43,731 nucleotides of DNA. Source: Chloroflexota bacterium. GTDB taxonomy: Bacteria > Chloroflexota > Limnocylindria > Limnocylindrales > CSP1-4. The stretch spans positions 63,901 through 107,631 of the forward strand of contig JAUJNA010000006.1 of the NCBI GenBank assembly GCA_030446555.1, in the 5' to 3' direction. Position numbers and translations under genes: made by a program. Position 1 is the first letter of the stretch, and each line of letters starts with the position of its first letter. Under the pieces are notes generated by a model. It saw nothing but the letters and a program-made list of their open reading frames with translations, did not search any database and had not been told where the DNA came from. Positions 1 through 6,852 of the stretch are shown here, piece after piece.

Positions 1-84
1 GACGTCCTGCGGCGAAGGCGCCGTGGACCCATCCTCGAGCGAGGCGCCGCGGGCCGCGCCGCGGGCCACATCGATGGCCGCCAC
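1..84 (-). CDS. partial CDS at window edge, possibly isoprenyl transferase (uppS)
   Basis: An open frame runs from a GTG at 84-82 to the left edge of the window. The G of the frr stop codon TAG is the first base of this GTG (TAGTG), which is typical of translational coupling. Only 28 codons are visible, beginning [13 protein letters not shown]. They contain no recognisable domain. The position straight after frr, where uppS is commonly found, is the only reason to suggest undecaprenyl diphosphate synthase, and the catalytic MDGNGRWA motif would lie outside the window. The start is plausible but the identity is a guess from gene order. Confidence 0.35.
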   Translation of the reverse strand, partial: MAAIDVARGAARGASLEDGSTAPSPQDV

Positions 85-656
85 TAGACCTCCATGATCT
101 CCTGTTCCTTGACCTTGCCCAGGCGATCCACCTCGTCGACCCAGCGGTCGGTCAACGCCTGCACGCGTTCCATCTGGCGGCGTGCCTCGTCGGCGCCGAT
201 CTCGCCGTCGCGCTCGCGACGGCGCACGTCCTCGGCTGCCTCGCGGCGGTGATTGCGGATCTCCACGCGCGCTTCCTCCATGCGCTTGTGGATGTGGCGC
301 ACGAGGTCCTTGCGGCGCTCTTCCGTGAGCTGCGGGATGTTGAGACGGACCACGGTCCCATCGACGTTGGGCATCAGGCCCAGGTCGCTCTTCTGGATGG
401 CCTTCTCGATGGCACCGAGCACGCCACGGTCCCAAGGCTGGATGACGATGGTGTGTGCTTCCGGCACGCTCAGGCTGGCGAGCTGATTCAGGGGCGTCAG
501 GGCGCCGTAATACTCGACCTGGAGTCGCTCGACGAGAGAGGTGGAGGCGCGGCCGGTGCGCACGGCGGAGAAGTCGCGCTCCATGGCCTCGATGGCACGG
601 GCCATGCGTGGCTCGATGGCGTGGAGGGACTCGTCACTCACGGACCCGTCCTCCAT
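84..656 (-). CDS. frr: ribosome recycling factor
   Basis: Ribosome recycling factor splits post-termination ribosomes together with EF-G and works in the cytoplasm. The 190-residue product is close to the usual 185. It shows the family's RTGRAS motif near residue 33, the QPWDRG segment near 73 and the [14 protein letters not shown] stretch at about 106-119, followed by the long charged C-terminal helix. The ATG at 656 overlaps the end of pyrH by 23 nt. A GTG at 641 would also work and would shorten the overlap. It is the last complete gene of the rpsB-tsf-pyrH-frr cluster and is probably coupled to pyrH. The family assignment is certain; only the start is slightly ambiguous. Confidence 0.97.
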   Translation of the reverse strand: MEDGSVSDESLHAIEPRMARAIEAMERDFSAVRTGRASTSLVERLQVEYYGALTPLNQLASLSVPEAHTIVIQPWDRGVLGAIEKAIQKSDLGLMPNVDGTVVRLNIPQLTEERRKDLVRHIHKRMEEARVEIRNHRREAAEDVRRRERDGEIGADEARRQMERVQALTDRWVDEVDRLGKVKEQEIMEV

Positions 657-1407
657 GGATGAGCGTGCCCACCGGCTCGCCCAGCGCGGCGCGGCGGATG
701 TTGTCGGGCCGGTTCATGTCGAAGACGACGATCGGCAGGTCGTTCTCCATGCACAGGGAGACGGCGGTCGAGTCGAGCACGCCAAGCCGGTCAGCGAGGA
801 CCTGCCCGTAGGTGAGCTCCTCGTGACGCTGTGCATCGGGATGGACCCGTGGATCGGCCGTGTACACGCCGTCCACCTTGGTCGCCTTCAGGAGCACCTC
901 GGCACCGATCTCCACCGCCCGCAGGGCGGCTGCCGTATCCGTGGTGAAGTAGGGGTTGCCGGTCCCCGCCGCGAGGATCACCACGCGACCCTTCTCCATG
1001 TGCCGCATCGCCCGTCGGCGGATGTACGGCTCGGCGACCTCGTTCATGGCGATGGCTGACATGACGCGTGTCGCTGTGCCGCCCTTCTCCAGGGCGTCCT
1101 GCAGGGCCAGGGCGTTCATGACCGTGGCGAGCATGCCCATGAAGTCGCCGGTGGCGCGCTCCATGCCGGCGGCCGAGGCCGCCAGGCCACGGAAGATGTT
1201 GCCGCCCCCGACCACGATGGCGACCTCGACACCCGCTCGGTGCACCTCTCCCACCTGGCGCGCGATGAAGGCCAGGACATCGGGTTCGACGCCGTACGCA
1301 CGGCTGCCCAGCAGGGCCTCGCCGGAGATCTTGATCAGGATCCGGCCATACCGCTCCGGCGACCGGACCGTGCCAGGCCCCTGCGCGGTCGCGAGGGCCT
1401 CGGTCAC
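634..1407 (-). CDS. pyrH: UMP kinase
   Basis: Uridylate kinase phosphorylates UMP to UDP in pyrimidine nucleotide synthesis. The 257-residue protein has the amino-acid-kinase fold motifs: KISGEALLG at about 26-34, GGGNIFRG at 67-74, GDFMGMLAT at 87-95 and [13 protein letters not shown] at 148-160. The start is a GTG at 1407 whose last two bases are shared with the TGA of tsf (GTGA), so translation is coupled. The N-terminus carries about 20 extra residues before the first strand. Placement between tsf and frr is the classical order. UMP kinases of this family are usually GTP-activated and UTP-inhibited hexamers, which is family knowledge and not visible here. Confidence 0.97.
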   Translation of the reverse strand: MTEALATAQGPGTVRSPERYGRILIKISGEALLGSRAYGVEPDVLAFIARQVGEVHRAGVEVAIVVGGGNIFRGLAASAAGMERATGDFMGMLATVMNALALQDALEKGGTATRVMSAIAMNEVAEPYIRRRAMRHMEKGRVVILAAGTGNPYFTTDTAAALRAVEIGAEVLLKATKVDGVYTADPRVHPDAQRHEELTYGQVLADRLGVLDSTAVSLCMENDLPIVVFDMNRPDNIRRAALGEPVGTLIHGGRVRE

Positions 1408-2012
1408 AGCTCCTCCCCGAGTGCGTAGCGCACGAACCGTCTCACACGGATGTTCTCGCCGATACGGGCGATCGCGTCAGTGATGAGCTGGCCGACGGTC
1501 TGGTCGGTGTCGCGGAAGGGCTGCTCGTAGAGCACCACCTGCTGCTGCCACTTGCGCAGCTGGCCCTCGGCGATCCGGCCGCGGATCTCCTCCGGCTTGG
1601 CCTGGAGAGCCGGATCGTCCATGAGCTCGCGACGCTTCCGCGCCAGGACATCGGCGGGGATCGACTCCACGGTGGGGTACTCGGGCGCCAGGCCCGCCAC
1701 CTGCATGGCGAGGTCGCGCACCAGCTTCTGGAAGTCGTCGGTGCGCGCCACGAAGTCCGTCTCGCAGTTGACCTCGACGATCACGCCCAGCCGCCCGCCC
1801 GGGTGGATGTAGCTGGCGATGACGCCTTCGCGCGCCTCGCGGCCGGCCCTCTTCATCGCTGCGGCTTGGCCCCGTTCGCGAAGGAGTGTGACGGCGCGTT
1901 CGAGGTCGCCGCTCGCCTCCTCGAGTGCGCGCTTGCAGTCCATGAATCCCGCGCCGGTACGCTCGCGGAGCTCCTTGACGGTCTCGGGTTTGATGGTGAC
2001 CTGATCGACCAT
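1404..2012 (-). CDS. tsf: elongation factor Ts
   Basis: EF-Ts is the guanine nucleotide exchange factor for EF-Tu. The 202-residue product is the short form of the family. It has an N-terminal UBA-like segment with [12 protein letters not shown] at about 19-30 and the core signature [10 protein letters not shown] at 81-90. The second half of the long E. coli-type core is absent, as in other short EF-Ts proteins. The ATG at 2012 lies 42 nt downstream of the rpsB stop. The spacing and the GTGA overlap with pyrH place it in the rpsB operon. Confidence 0.97.
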   Translation of the reverse strand: MVDQVTIKPETVKELRERTGAGFMDCKRALEEASGDLERAVTLLRERGQAAAMKRAGREAREGVIASYIHPGGRLGVIVEVNCETDFVARTDDFQKLVRDLAMQVAGLAPEYPTVESIPADVLARKRRELMDDPALQAKPEEIRGRIAEGQLRKWQQQVVLYEQPFRDTDQTVGQLITDAIARIGENIRVRRFVRYALGEEL

Positions 2013-2054
2013 GGGTGGCGTGCGGTCCTCTCTGTCTGTCGGGGCGTGAGTGTG

Positions 2055-2966
2055 TCAGCGGGTGCGGAGGGTCGCCTCGTCAGCGTCCCCCTCCGCGGTC
2101 GGAGCATCGGCCAGCTCGTCCATCTCCAGGCCGGCCGTGGGCAGGAGCTCCTCCTCGTCCGGTTCCGGCGCGAAGCTGAAGGTCCCGCCGGCGGCCAACG
2201 CGGCGACCATCTCCTCGCTCGCCTCCTCGGCCTCGGTCATCTGTCCGGCGTCCATCATCGGCTCCGCCGCGGCTCGCGACGAGCGCTGGCCCACGCCTTC
2301 GGCGGCCGCGTCAGCGACCAGGCGGCACAAGAGCCGGATGGCTCGGATCGCATCGTCATTGGCCGGGATGATGTAGTCGAGACCGTCGGGATCGACGTTC
2401 GTATCGCCGGTCCCGATGACCGGGATCTCGAGCTTGCGGGCTTCGGTGACCGCGATGTGCTCGCGGTGGGGGTCGATGACGAAGAGGGCTCCCGGCAGGC
2501 GACGCATCTTGCGCATGCCCCCCAGCATCCGCTGCAGACGGGTCATCTCCTCGGTGAGGCGCGACGCCTCCTTCTTCGTCAGCCGTTCGAACTCGCCGTT
2601 CTGCTGCCGGGCCTCGAGCTGTTCGAGCAGGCCCAGGCGCTTCTTGATGGTCAGGAAGTTGGTGAGCATGCCGCCCAGCCAGCGCTGGTTGACGTAGGGC
2701 ATCTCCGCCCGCGTCGCCTCCTCGGCGATGGGCTCCTGGGCCTGCTTCTTGGTGCCCACGAAGAGGATGGTGTCGCCGCTGGCGACCGTATCGGTCGCGA
2801 ACTCCAGCGCGGCATCGAGCCGACGCACGGTCTGGGCGAGATCGATGATGTGGATCCCGTTGCGCTCCGCGAAGATGAAGGGGCGCATCTTGGGGTTCCA
2901 TCGCCGTGTCTGGTGACCGAAGTGGACCCCGGCTTCCAGCAGCTGGCGCATCGAGACGGACGGCAT
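2055..2966 (-). CDS. rpsB: 30S ribosomal protein S2 with acidic C-terminal extension
   Basis: S2 sits on the back of the 30S subunit and is needed for S1 binding and mRNA recruitment. The N-terminal 225 residues follow the family closely, with [16 protein letters not shown] near residue 12, [12 protein letters not shown] near 93 and a [20 protein letters not shown] block near 185. The protein is 303 residues long. The last 75 or so form a low-complexity tail rich in Glu, Ala and Asp that is not part of the conserved fold. An AGGAGGT Shine-Dalgarno sequence lies 9 nt before the ATG at 2966. A 201-nt gap with its own promoter separates it from yraN upstream, and tsf, pyrH and frr follow. Confidence 0.97.
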   Translation of the reverse strand: MPSVSMRQLLEAGVHFGHQTRRWNPKMRPFIFAERNGIHIIDLAQTVRRLDAALEFATDTVASGDTILFVGTKKQAQEPIAEEATRAEMPYVNQRWLGGMLTNFLTIKKRLGLLEQLEARQQNGEFERLTKKEASRLTEEMTRLQRMLGGMRKMRRLPGALFVIDPHREHIAVTEARKLEIPVIGTGDTNVDPDGLDYIIPANDDAIRAIRLLCRLVADAAAEGVGQRSSRAAAEPMMDAGQMTEAEEASEEMVAALAAGGTFSFAPEPDEEELLPTAGLEMDELADAPTAEGDADEATLRTR

Positions 2967-3116
2967 CGGTGGCGGACCTCCTGTTCGGTTGGGACCTCCG
3001 CGCGCCTCATGATCCGTGGACCGCCGGCCCTGTGTCCTGCGGCACCCCCACGGGAAGCGGCACGCGTGCGTGATGCGCAGCTCGTGCCGCGCTCGATGCC
3101 CTGTCGGGCGCCGGGG

Positions 3117-3125
3117 AGTCTAGCA
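3117..3125 (-). promoter_or_regulatory. extended -10 promoter of the rpsB operon
   Basis: The minus strand reads TGC-TAGACT at 3125-3117, an extended -10 element. It predicts a transcript starting near 3110 and a leader of about 145 nt before rpsB. No consensus -35 is visible; tandem 12-bp repeats lie there instead. Confidence 0.5.
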
Positions 3126-3134
3126 CAGGCGCCG

Positions 3135-3159
3135 TCCCCGGCCGTCCTCCCCGGCCGTC
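3135..3159. repeat. tandem 12-bp direct repeat over the -35 region of rpsB
   Basis: TCCCCGGCCGTC occurs at 3135-3146 and again at 3148-3159, separated by one base. An inverted copy of its first eight bases (GCCGGGGA) lies at 3110-3117, just past the -10 box. The layout is compatible with a repressor or activator site, or with leader RNA structure. No regulator can be named. Confidence 0.55.
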
Positions 3160-3167
3160 GTCCCTCC

Positions 3168-3623
3168 TCAGTCCGGGGCGATCCCGCGGACGTGGCGCAG
3201 GGCGATCCGGCCGCCGTCGTCGTGCCGCAGCGGCCGTCCATCGACCGCCACCAGGTCGACCCGCCAGCGCAGCGGCGGCAGCGCCCGCCCATCGGGCAGC
3301 CGGCGTTCACGCAGGAGCGCGAAAGCGGCGCGGTAGGTGCGTCTCAGCTTGGCCCCCTCGAGCGTCTCCTCCGGCGCCCCGAACCGCGTGCTGGACCGGC
3401 TACGGACCTCCACGAAGACGAGGATCGGCGGGAGGCCCGGCTCCACGGCGACCAGATCGACCTCGTCATGACCGACACGCACACCGGCCGCCAGGACGGT
3501 CCAGCCGAGTGCGGTGAGCTGCACCGCCACCACGCCCTCCGCGAGGTCGCCCATCCGCCGACGCAGCGTCCGCCGCGGCGGCCAGGAGAGGGGCGATGCG
3601 GTGGGTCGGGCGCGCGAACGCAT
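3168..3623 (-). CDS. yraN: YraN/UPF0102 family protein (endonuclease-like fold)
   Basis: This is a UPF0102 protein with a restriction-endonuclase-like fold and no firmly established role. The product is 151 residues from the ATG at 3623. The family hallmarks are GDLAEGVVAVQLTALGW, the HDEVDLVAVE strand with its acidic residues and the FVEVRSRS strand, which matches the E-x-K/R arrangement of PD-(D/E)XK nucleases. An internal ATG at 3554 (MGDLAE) would give the more usual length of about 128. The reading frame stays open upstream into rnhB, but that part lacks similarity and is rejected. The gene follows rnhB by about 97 nt, a common neighbour pair. Confidence 0.9.
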   Translation of the reverse strand: MRSRARPTASPLSWPPRRTLRRRMGDLAEGVVAVQLTALGWTVLAAGVRVGHDEVDLVAVEPGLPPILVFVEVRSRSSTRFGAPEETLEGAKLRRTYRAAFALLRERRLPDGRALPPLRWRVDLVAVDGRPLRHDDGGRIALRHVRGIAPD

Positions 3624-3668
3624 CCCGCCACGGTACGGATCGGAACGCACCGCCGGCTTAGCTGCGCA

Positions 3669-3683
3669 TGCACCGCCGGTGCA
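3669..3683. repeat. 15-bp near-palindrome between rnhB and yraN
   Basis: TGCACCG-C-CGGTGCA forms a perfect 7-bp inverted repeat with a one-base centre. GCACCGCCGG recurs 23 bp away at 3647-3656. It lies in the 97-nt gap upstream of yraN, so it could be an operator. No binding protein is known. Confidence 0.4.
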
Positions 3684-3720
3684 CGACAGCGAATCCATCG
3701 GGAAAGGATCGGGCAGGCCT

Positions 3721-4392
3721 CTAGGCGGGCCGGCCGACCTCCGGGAGCTCCATCGCGAGCTGCTCCCCTTCGAGGAGGGCACGGATGCGTTGGTACGTTC
3801 GTCGATGGAACACGGACGGGCCGTGCTCGTGGAGCGCCGCCACGTGATCGCGCGTGGTGTAGCCGGCGTTGTGCTCCCAGCCGTAGACCGGGTAGCGCGT
3901 CGCCAGTCGTGCCATCAGACGGTCACGCGTGACCTTGGCGATGATCGACGCGCAGGCGATGGCATAGGACGTGGCATCGCCATCCACGATGGCGGTGTAC
4001 GGTCCGACCTGGTCCTCGAATCCGAGGATCTTGCGGCCGTCCACCAGCACGTGGTCGTAGTCGTCGATCCGGCGCAGGGCGCGCCGCATGGCGAGATGCG
4101 CGGCGTGGTAGATGTTGAGCCGCTCGATCTCCCCGACCGACGCCGCACCGACACCCCATGCGAGGACCCGCGTCCGGATGGCATGGACGGCTCGCTCACG
4201 CTGCGCTGCCGACATCGTCTTCGAGTCCCGCACGCCGGGGATCTTGTGGCAGTTGGGCCTGACTAGGACGGCCGCCGCGACGACCGGAGCGCAAAGCGCA
4301 CCCATGCCCACCTCGTCGACGCCCACCACGCGGAGGCGGCCCTGCTTCCAGAGAGCCCGTTCGGCGCGCAGGTGGGGCACCGGCAGTGACAC
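3721..4392 (-). CDS. rnhB: ribonuclease HII
   Basis: RNase HII cuts RNA in RNA-DNA hybrids and removes single ribonucleotides from DNA. From the GTG at 4392 the protein has 223 residues. It shows the GVDEVG strand with the first catalytic Asp-Glu pair at about 26-27, the second acidic region HVLVDGRK, the SYAIACASIIAKVTRD block and YPVYGWEHNAGYTT near the end. The Arg of the usual GRG motif is Met here (GMG at about 29-31). The GTG start is preferred over an upstream ATG at 4458 because the first 22 codons have no similarity and a -10-like TACGAT ends exactly 6 nt before the GTG. This suggests a leaderless message. Confidence 0.9.
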   Translation of the reverse strand: MSLPVPHLRAERALWKQGRLRVVGVDEVGMGALCAPVVAAAVLVRPNCHKIPGVRDSKTMSAAQRERAVHAIRTRVLAWGVGAASVGEIERLNIYHAAHLAMRRALRRIDDYDHVLVDGRKILGFEDQVGPYTAIVDGDATSYAIACASIIAKVTRDRLMARLATRYPVYGWEHNAGYTTRDHVAALHEHGPSVFHRRTYQRIRALLEGEQLAMELPEVGRPA

Positions 4393-4398
4393 GGGGGC

Positions 4399-4404
4399 AT
4401 CGTA
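4399..4404 (-). promoter_or_regulatory. -10 box for leaderless rnhB
   Basis: TACGAT on the minus strand ends 6 nt before the GTG at 4392, which places the expected transcription start on the start codon. No clear -35 element is seen. Confidence 0.45.
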
Positions 4405-4494
4405 GCGCGGCCGATGACGGCCATGGCTCCCGGTCGACACCGGGTCGAGCGCCTGCACAGGAGCGCTGGCCCCGCCCTGGATCCCGCGGTCGGG

Positions 4495-4839
4495 CTAGGT
4501 GCGACGCTCCCTGAGCGATGCTGCCTTGCCTATGCGCTTGCGCAGGAAGTACAGCTGCGCACGGCGAGCGACCCCGTGCCGAACGACCTCGATGCGCTCG
4601 ATGCGCGGCGAGTTGATCTTGAAGGTGCGCTCCACGCCCACGCCGCTGCGCAACGCTCGAACGGTGATCGATCGACCGACGCCGCCGCCGCGAAGGCGCA
4701 TGATCGTGCCTTCGAAGACCTGGATCCGCTCGCGGTTGCCCTCCACCACCTTGAGCGCGACGCGCACGGTGTCGCCCGAGGCCACCTCGGGCAGGTCGGT
4801 GCGGATCTGGTCGGCGACGATGTCGTCGAGGACGCTCAC
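4495..4839 (-). CDS. rplS: 50S ribosomal protein L19
   Basis: L19 sits at the 30S-50S interface. The 114-residue product begins VSVLDDIVADQIRTDLP and contains the family blocks FKINSPRIERIEVVRHG and AQLYFLRKR. The GTG at 4839 is chosen because L19 proteins begin about there. The open frame continues upstream to 5016 into trmD without similarity. It follows trmD at a distance of 127 nt and has its own extended -10 promoter in that gap, giving a leader of about 60 nt. Confidence 0.95.
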   Translation of the reverse strand: MSVLDDIVADQIRTDLPEVASGDTVRVALKVVEGNRERIQVFEGTIMRLRGGGVGRSITVRALRSGVGVERTFKINSPRIERIEVVRHGVARRAQLYFLRKRIGKAASLRERRT

Positions 4840-4905
4840 GGTGGTCGTCTCGCGGGGGGGACCGGGCGCGCGCACAGGCGGTGACGGAGCCGGTGGTCGG
4901 GCGGC

Positions 4906-4914
4906 AGTATAGCA
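4906..4914 (-). promoter_or_regulatory. extended -10 promoter of rplS
   Basis: The minus strand reads TGC-TATACT at 4914-4906, a near-consensus extended -10. It predicts a start near 4899 and about 60 nt of leader before the rplS GTG. It lies in the gap between trmD and rplS, so rplS can be transcribed separately from the rpsP operon. Confidence 0.6.
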
Positions 4915-4966
4915 GGGCGCTCCGGCCACCTGGCCGCCCGCGGCCCGGATGCTGCCGGCAGGGCGT

Positions 4967-5659
4967 TCAGGGGTCCGTCGGCGGATCGCGATCAGCGAGC
5001 AGGTCGGGACGGTCACGGCGCGTCCGCTCCAGCGCCTGCTCGCGGCGCCAGCGCGCCACCTCGCCGTGATGGCCGCTCAGCAGCACCGGCGGCACGGCCG
5101 CCCCCCCGAACTCCGCGGGCCGCGTGTACTGCGGGTATTCCAGCACCCCGGCAGTGAACGACTCCTCCAGGGAAGCGGCCTCACCGATGGCACCGGGGAG
5201 CAGCCTGATCACGGCGTCGATGAGGACCAGCGCAGGAAGCTCGCCACCGGAGAGCACGTAGTCGCCGATGGAGAGCTCCATGTCGACCATCGAGCGGACG
5301 CGGTGATCGACCCCTTCGTATCGGGGGCAGACGAGGACCAGCTGCTCCGCCGTCGCCAGCCGCCGCGCCAGCCCCTGGTCCAGGACGCGACCGCCGGGAT
5401 CGAGGAGGATGCGGACGGCGCGCTCGCCCGCCGCCTCGGCCAGGGCCGCTGCGATCGGCTCGGGCCGCAGGACCATCCCGGCACCGCCACCGTACGGGTA
5501 GTCGTCCACGGCACGGTGCCGTCCCAGCCCCCATGCACGGAGATCGTGCGCGGTGAGCCGGACCAGGCCCCGTTGGATGGCGCGACCGGGGATGCTGGCG
5601 GCCAGCGGGCCCGGGAAGAGATCCGGGAAGAGGGTGATGACGTCGATCCGGAGGGTCAT
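4967..5659 (-). CDS. trmD: tRNA (guanine37-N1)-methyltransferase
   Basis: TrmD methylates G37 of tRNAs with a G at position 36, using SAM, which prevents +1 frameshifting. The 230-residue protein has [15 protein letters not shown] near 54, [11 protein letters not shown] near 111, the knot SAM-binding block [13 protein letters not shown] near 129 and EYPQYTRP near 174. The conserved [19 protein letters not shown] follows toward the C-terminus. The ATG at 5659 overlaps the rimM stop (ATGA), so the two are coupled. Its place in rpsP-khpA-rimM-trmD-rplS is the standard arrangement. Confidence 0.97.
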   Translation of the reverse strand: MTLRIDVITLFPDLFPGPLAASIPGRAIQRGLVRLTAHDLRAWGLGRHRAVDDYPYGGGAGMVLRPEPIAAALAEAAGERAVRILLDPGGRVLDQGLARRLATAEQLVLVCPRYEGVDHRVRSMVDMELSIGDYVLSGGELPALVLIDAVIRLLPGAIGEAASLEESFTAGVLEYPQYTRPAEFGGAAVPPVLLSGHHGEVARWRREQALERTRRDRPDLLADRDPPTDP

Positions 5660-6297
5660 GGCCCGACCGGGTCGAGAGGATCCGGCTGCCGGTCGCCGCC
5701 CTGCGGCCCTCGCCCGGCCGCGCCTCCCGCTTCGAAGGCGCGTCGCGTGCGCCGTCCCCGGGGGCGCGGCGAGGCCGTCGCGGTGTCCAGCCCAAGGGCG
5801 TCGGGGTCCACCACGATGCGATCGGCGCGAGGCGCCAGCTCCGTGATGACCGTGCCTACCGCCGGCACGAGGACCTCGCCCCGGGCAGCCCCGTCGACCA
5901 CGAGGACCTCCCCTCCCCCGGCGCGGAAGACGTCACGGACGGTGCCCAACGGCTGTCCATCGGAGGTCGTCACCGCCACGCCGAGCAGCTCATGCCAGTA
6001 GAACTCGCCCTCGGCGAGCGCATCCGTGGGTGCGTCGGCCTCCAGGTAACGCGCCCGCAGGCCTTCTGCCTCCGAACGCGTGGCGATCTCGTGGAAGCGC
6101 ACGAGGATGCCAGGCCCATCCCCCTGTGACCAGGCGACGGTGAGAGGGTCGTCCGAGCCTTCGAGGTGAAGGCGGCTGCCCGGCTCGAAACGGGCGGGGT
6201 CGTCGGACAGGATCTCCAGGCGAACCGCTCCCTTGAGCCCGTGGAGGCCGCGCACGAGGCCCACCACCAGTCGCGCTCCGGGTGTCGAGGGAGGCAC
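5656..6297 (-). CDS. rimM: 16S rRNA processing protein RimM
   Basis: RimM binds S19 and assists maturation of the 30S head. The product is 213 residues from a GTG at 6297, which lies 4 nt after the khpA stop. The N-terminal beta-barrel begins [20 protein letters not shown], the usual RimM opening. The PRC-barrel follows with [18 protein letters not shown] and EVLVPAV. A 35-residue basic, low-complexity tail follows. Translation upstream of 6297 would run through khpA in another frame and is not supported. Confidence 0.93.
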   Translation of the reverse strand: MPPSTPGARLVVGLVRGLHGLKGAVRLEILSDDPARFEPGSRLHLEGSDDPLTVAWSQGDGPGILVRFHEIATRSEAEGLRARYLEADAPTDALAEGEFYWHELLGVAVTTSDGQPLGTVRDVFRAGGGEVLVVDGAARGEVLVPAVGTVITELAPRADRIVVDPDALGLDTATASPRPRGRRTRRAFEAGGAAGRGPQGGDRQPDPLDPVGP

Positions 6298-6301
6298 CGG
6301 G

Positions 6302-6535
6302 CTAGACGATCTCGAGCGAGATGTCCTCTCCCTGCCGGATGGCCACCACCTTGAGGAGCGTGCGCATCGCCTTCGCCACGCTGCCGTTGCGCCCGATGAC
6401 CTTGCCCATGTCCTCCTCGGCCACGTGCAGCTCGATGACGGTCGTGGGTCCGTCCTGGGTGACCTCCACCGACACGGCGTCCGGGTCATCGACCAGGGAA
6501 CGGGCCACGTACTCGACCAGCTCGGGAGCGGACAT
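6302..6535 (-). CDS. khpA: KH-domain RNA-binding protein KhpA
   Basis: This is a single KH domain of 77 residues with the GxxG loop in VIGRNGSVAKAMR. KhpA proteins bind RNA, often as a dimer with KhpB, and affect cell-division or envelope transcripts in Gram-positive bacteria; its role here is not known. The start is the ATG at 6535, 2 nt after the rpsP stop, giving MSAPELVEYVARSLVDDPDAV, which is typical for the family. The rpsP-khpA-rimM position is standard. Confidence 0.93.
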   Translation of the reverse strand: MSAPELVEYVARSLVDDPDAVSVEVTQDGPTTVIELHVAEEDMGKVIGRNGSVAKAMRTLLKVVAIRQGEDISLEIV

Positions 6536-6537
6536 CC

Positions 6538-6792
6538 TCAGCGGCTCTCGGGCAGGATGCCGACGCGGCGGAACAGGCGCGCGACGGTGTCGGACGGCTG
6601 GGCCCCCTGCCCCAGCCACCGCGCTGCCTTGTCGGCATCGACCTCGATCTCCACGGGGTCCTTGCGCGGGTCGTAGTGGCCGAGCGTGTCGAGCGAGCGT
6701 CCGTCCCGCGCGCTGCGGCTATCCGAGACGACGAAGCGGTAACTGGGCTGCTTGGTCGCCCCGATGCGCGTGAGACGGATACGGACTGCCAC
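6538..6792 (-). CDS. rpsP: 30S ribosomal protein S16
   Basis: S16 helps 30S assembly. The 84-residue protein starts AVRIRLTRIGATKQPSYR after a GTG initiation codon and includes RDGRSLDTLGHYDP and SDTVARLFRRVGI, all family hallmarks. An AGGAGGT Shine-Dalgarno sequence lies 10 nt upstream of the GTG at 6792. It opens the rpsP-khpA-rimM-trmD operon. The upstream DUF3352 gene ends 60 nt before it. Confidence 0.97.
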   Translation of the reverse strand: MAVRIRLTRIGATKQPSYRFVVSDSRSARDGRSLDTLGHYDPRKDPVEIEVDADKAARWLGQGAQPSDTVARLFRRVGILPESR

Positions 6793-6852
6793 GGACGACG
6801 GGACCTCCTGGGACGCTGATCGTGGAGCGCGGGCGCGCGCCGGTGCGACAGG

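Noticed and set aside
1803-3932. 709-codon plus-strand frame across tsf, rpsB and yraN, with other long plus-strand frames such as 28613-31492 opposite priA
   Set aside because: These are antisense to well-supported genes, are rich in Arg, Gly and His, and show no domain. They are typical of antisense frames in GC-rich DNA.
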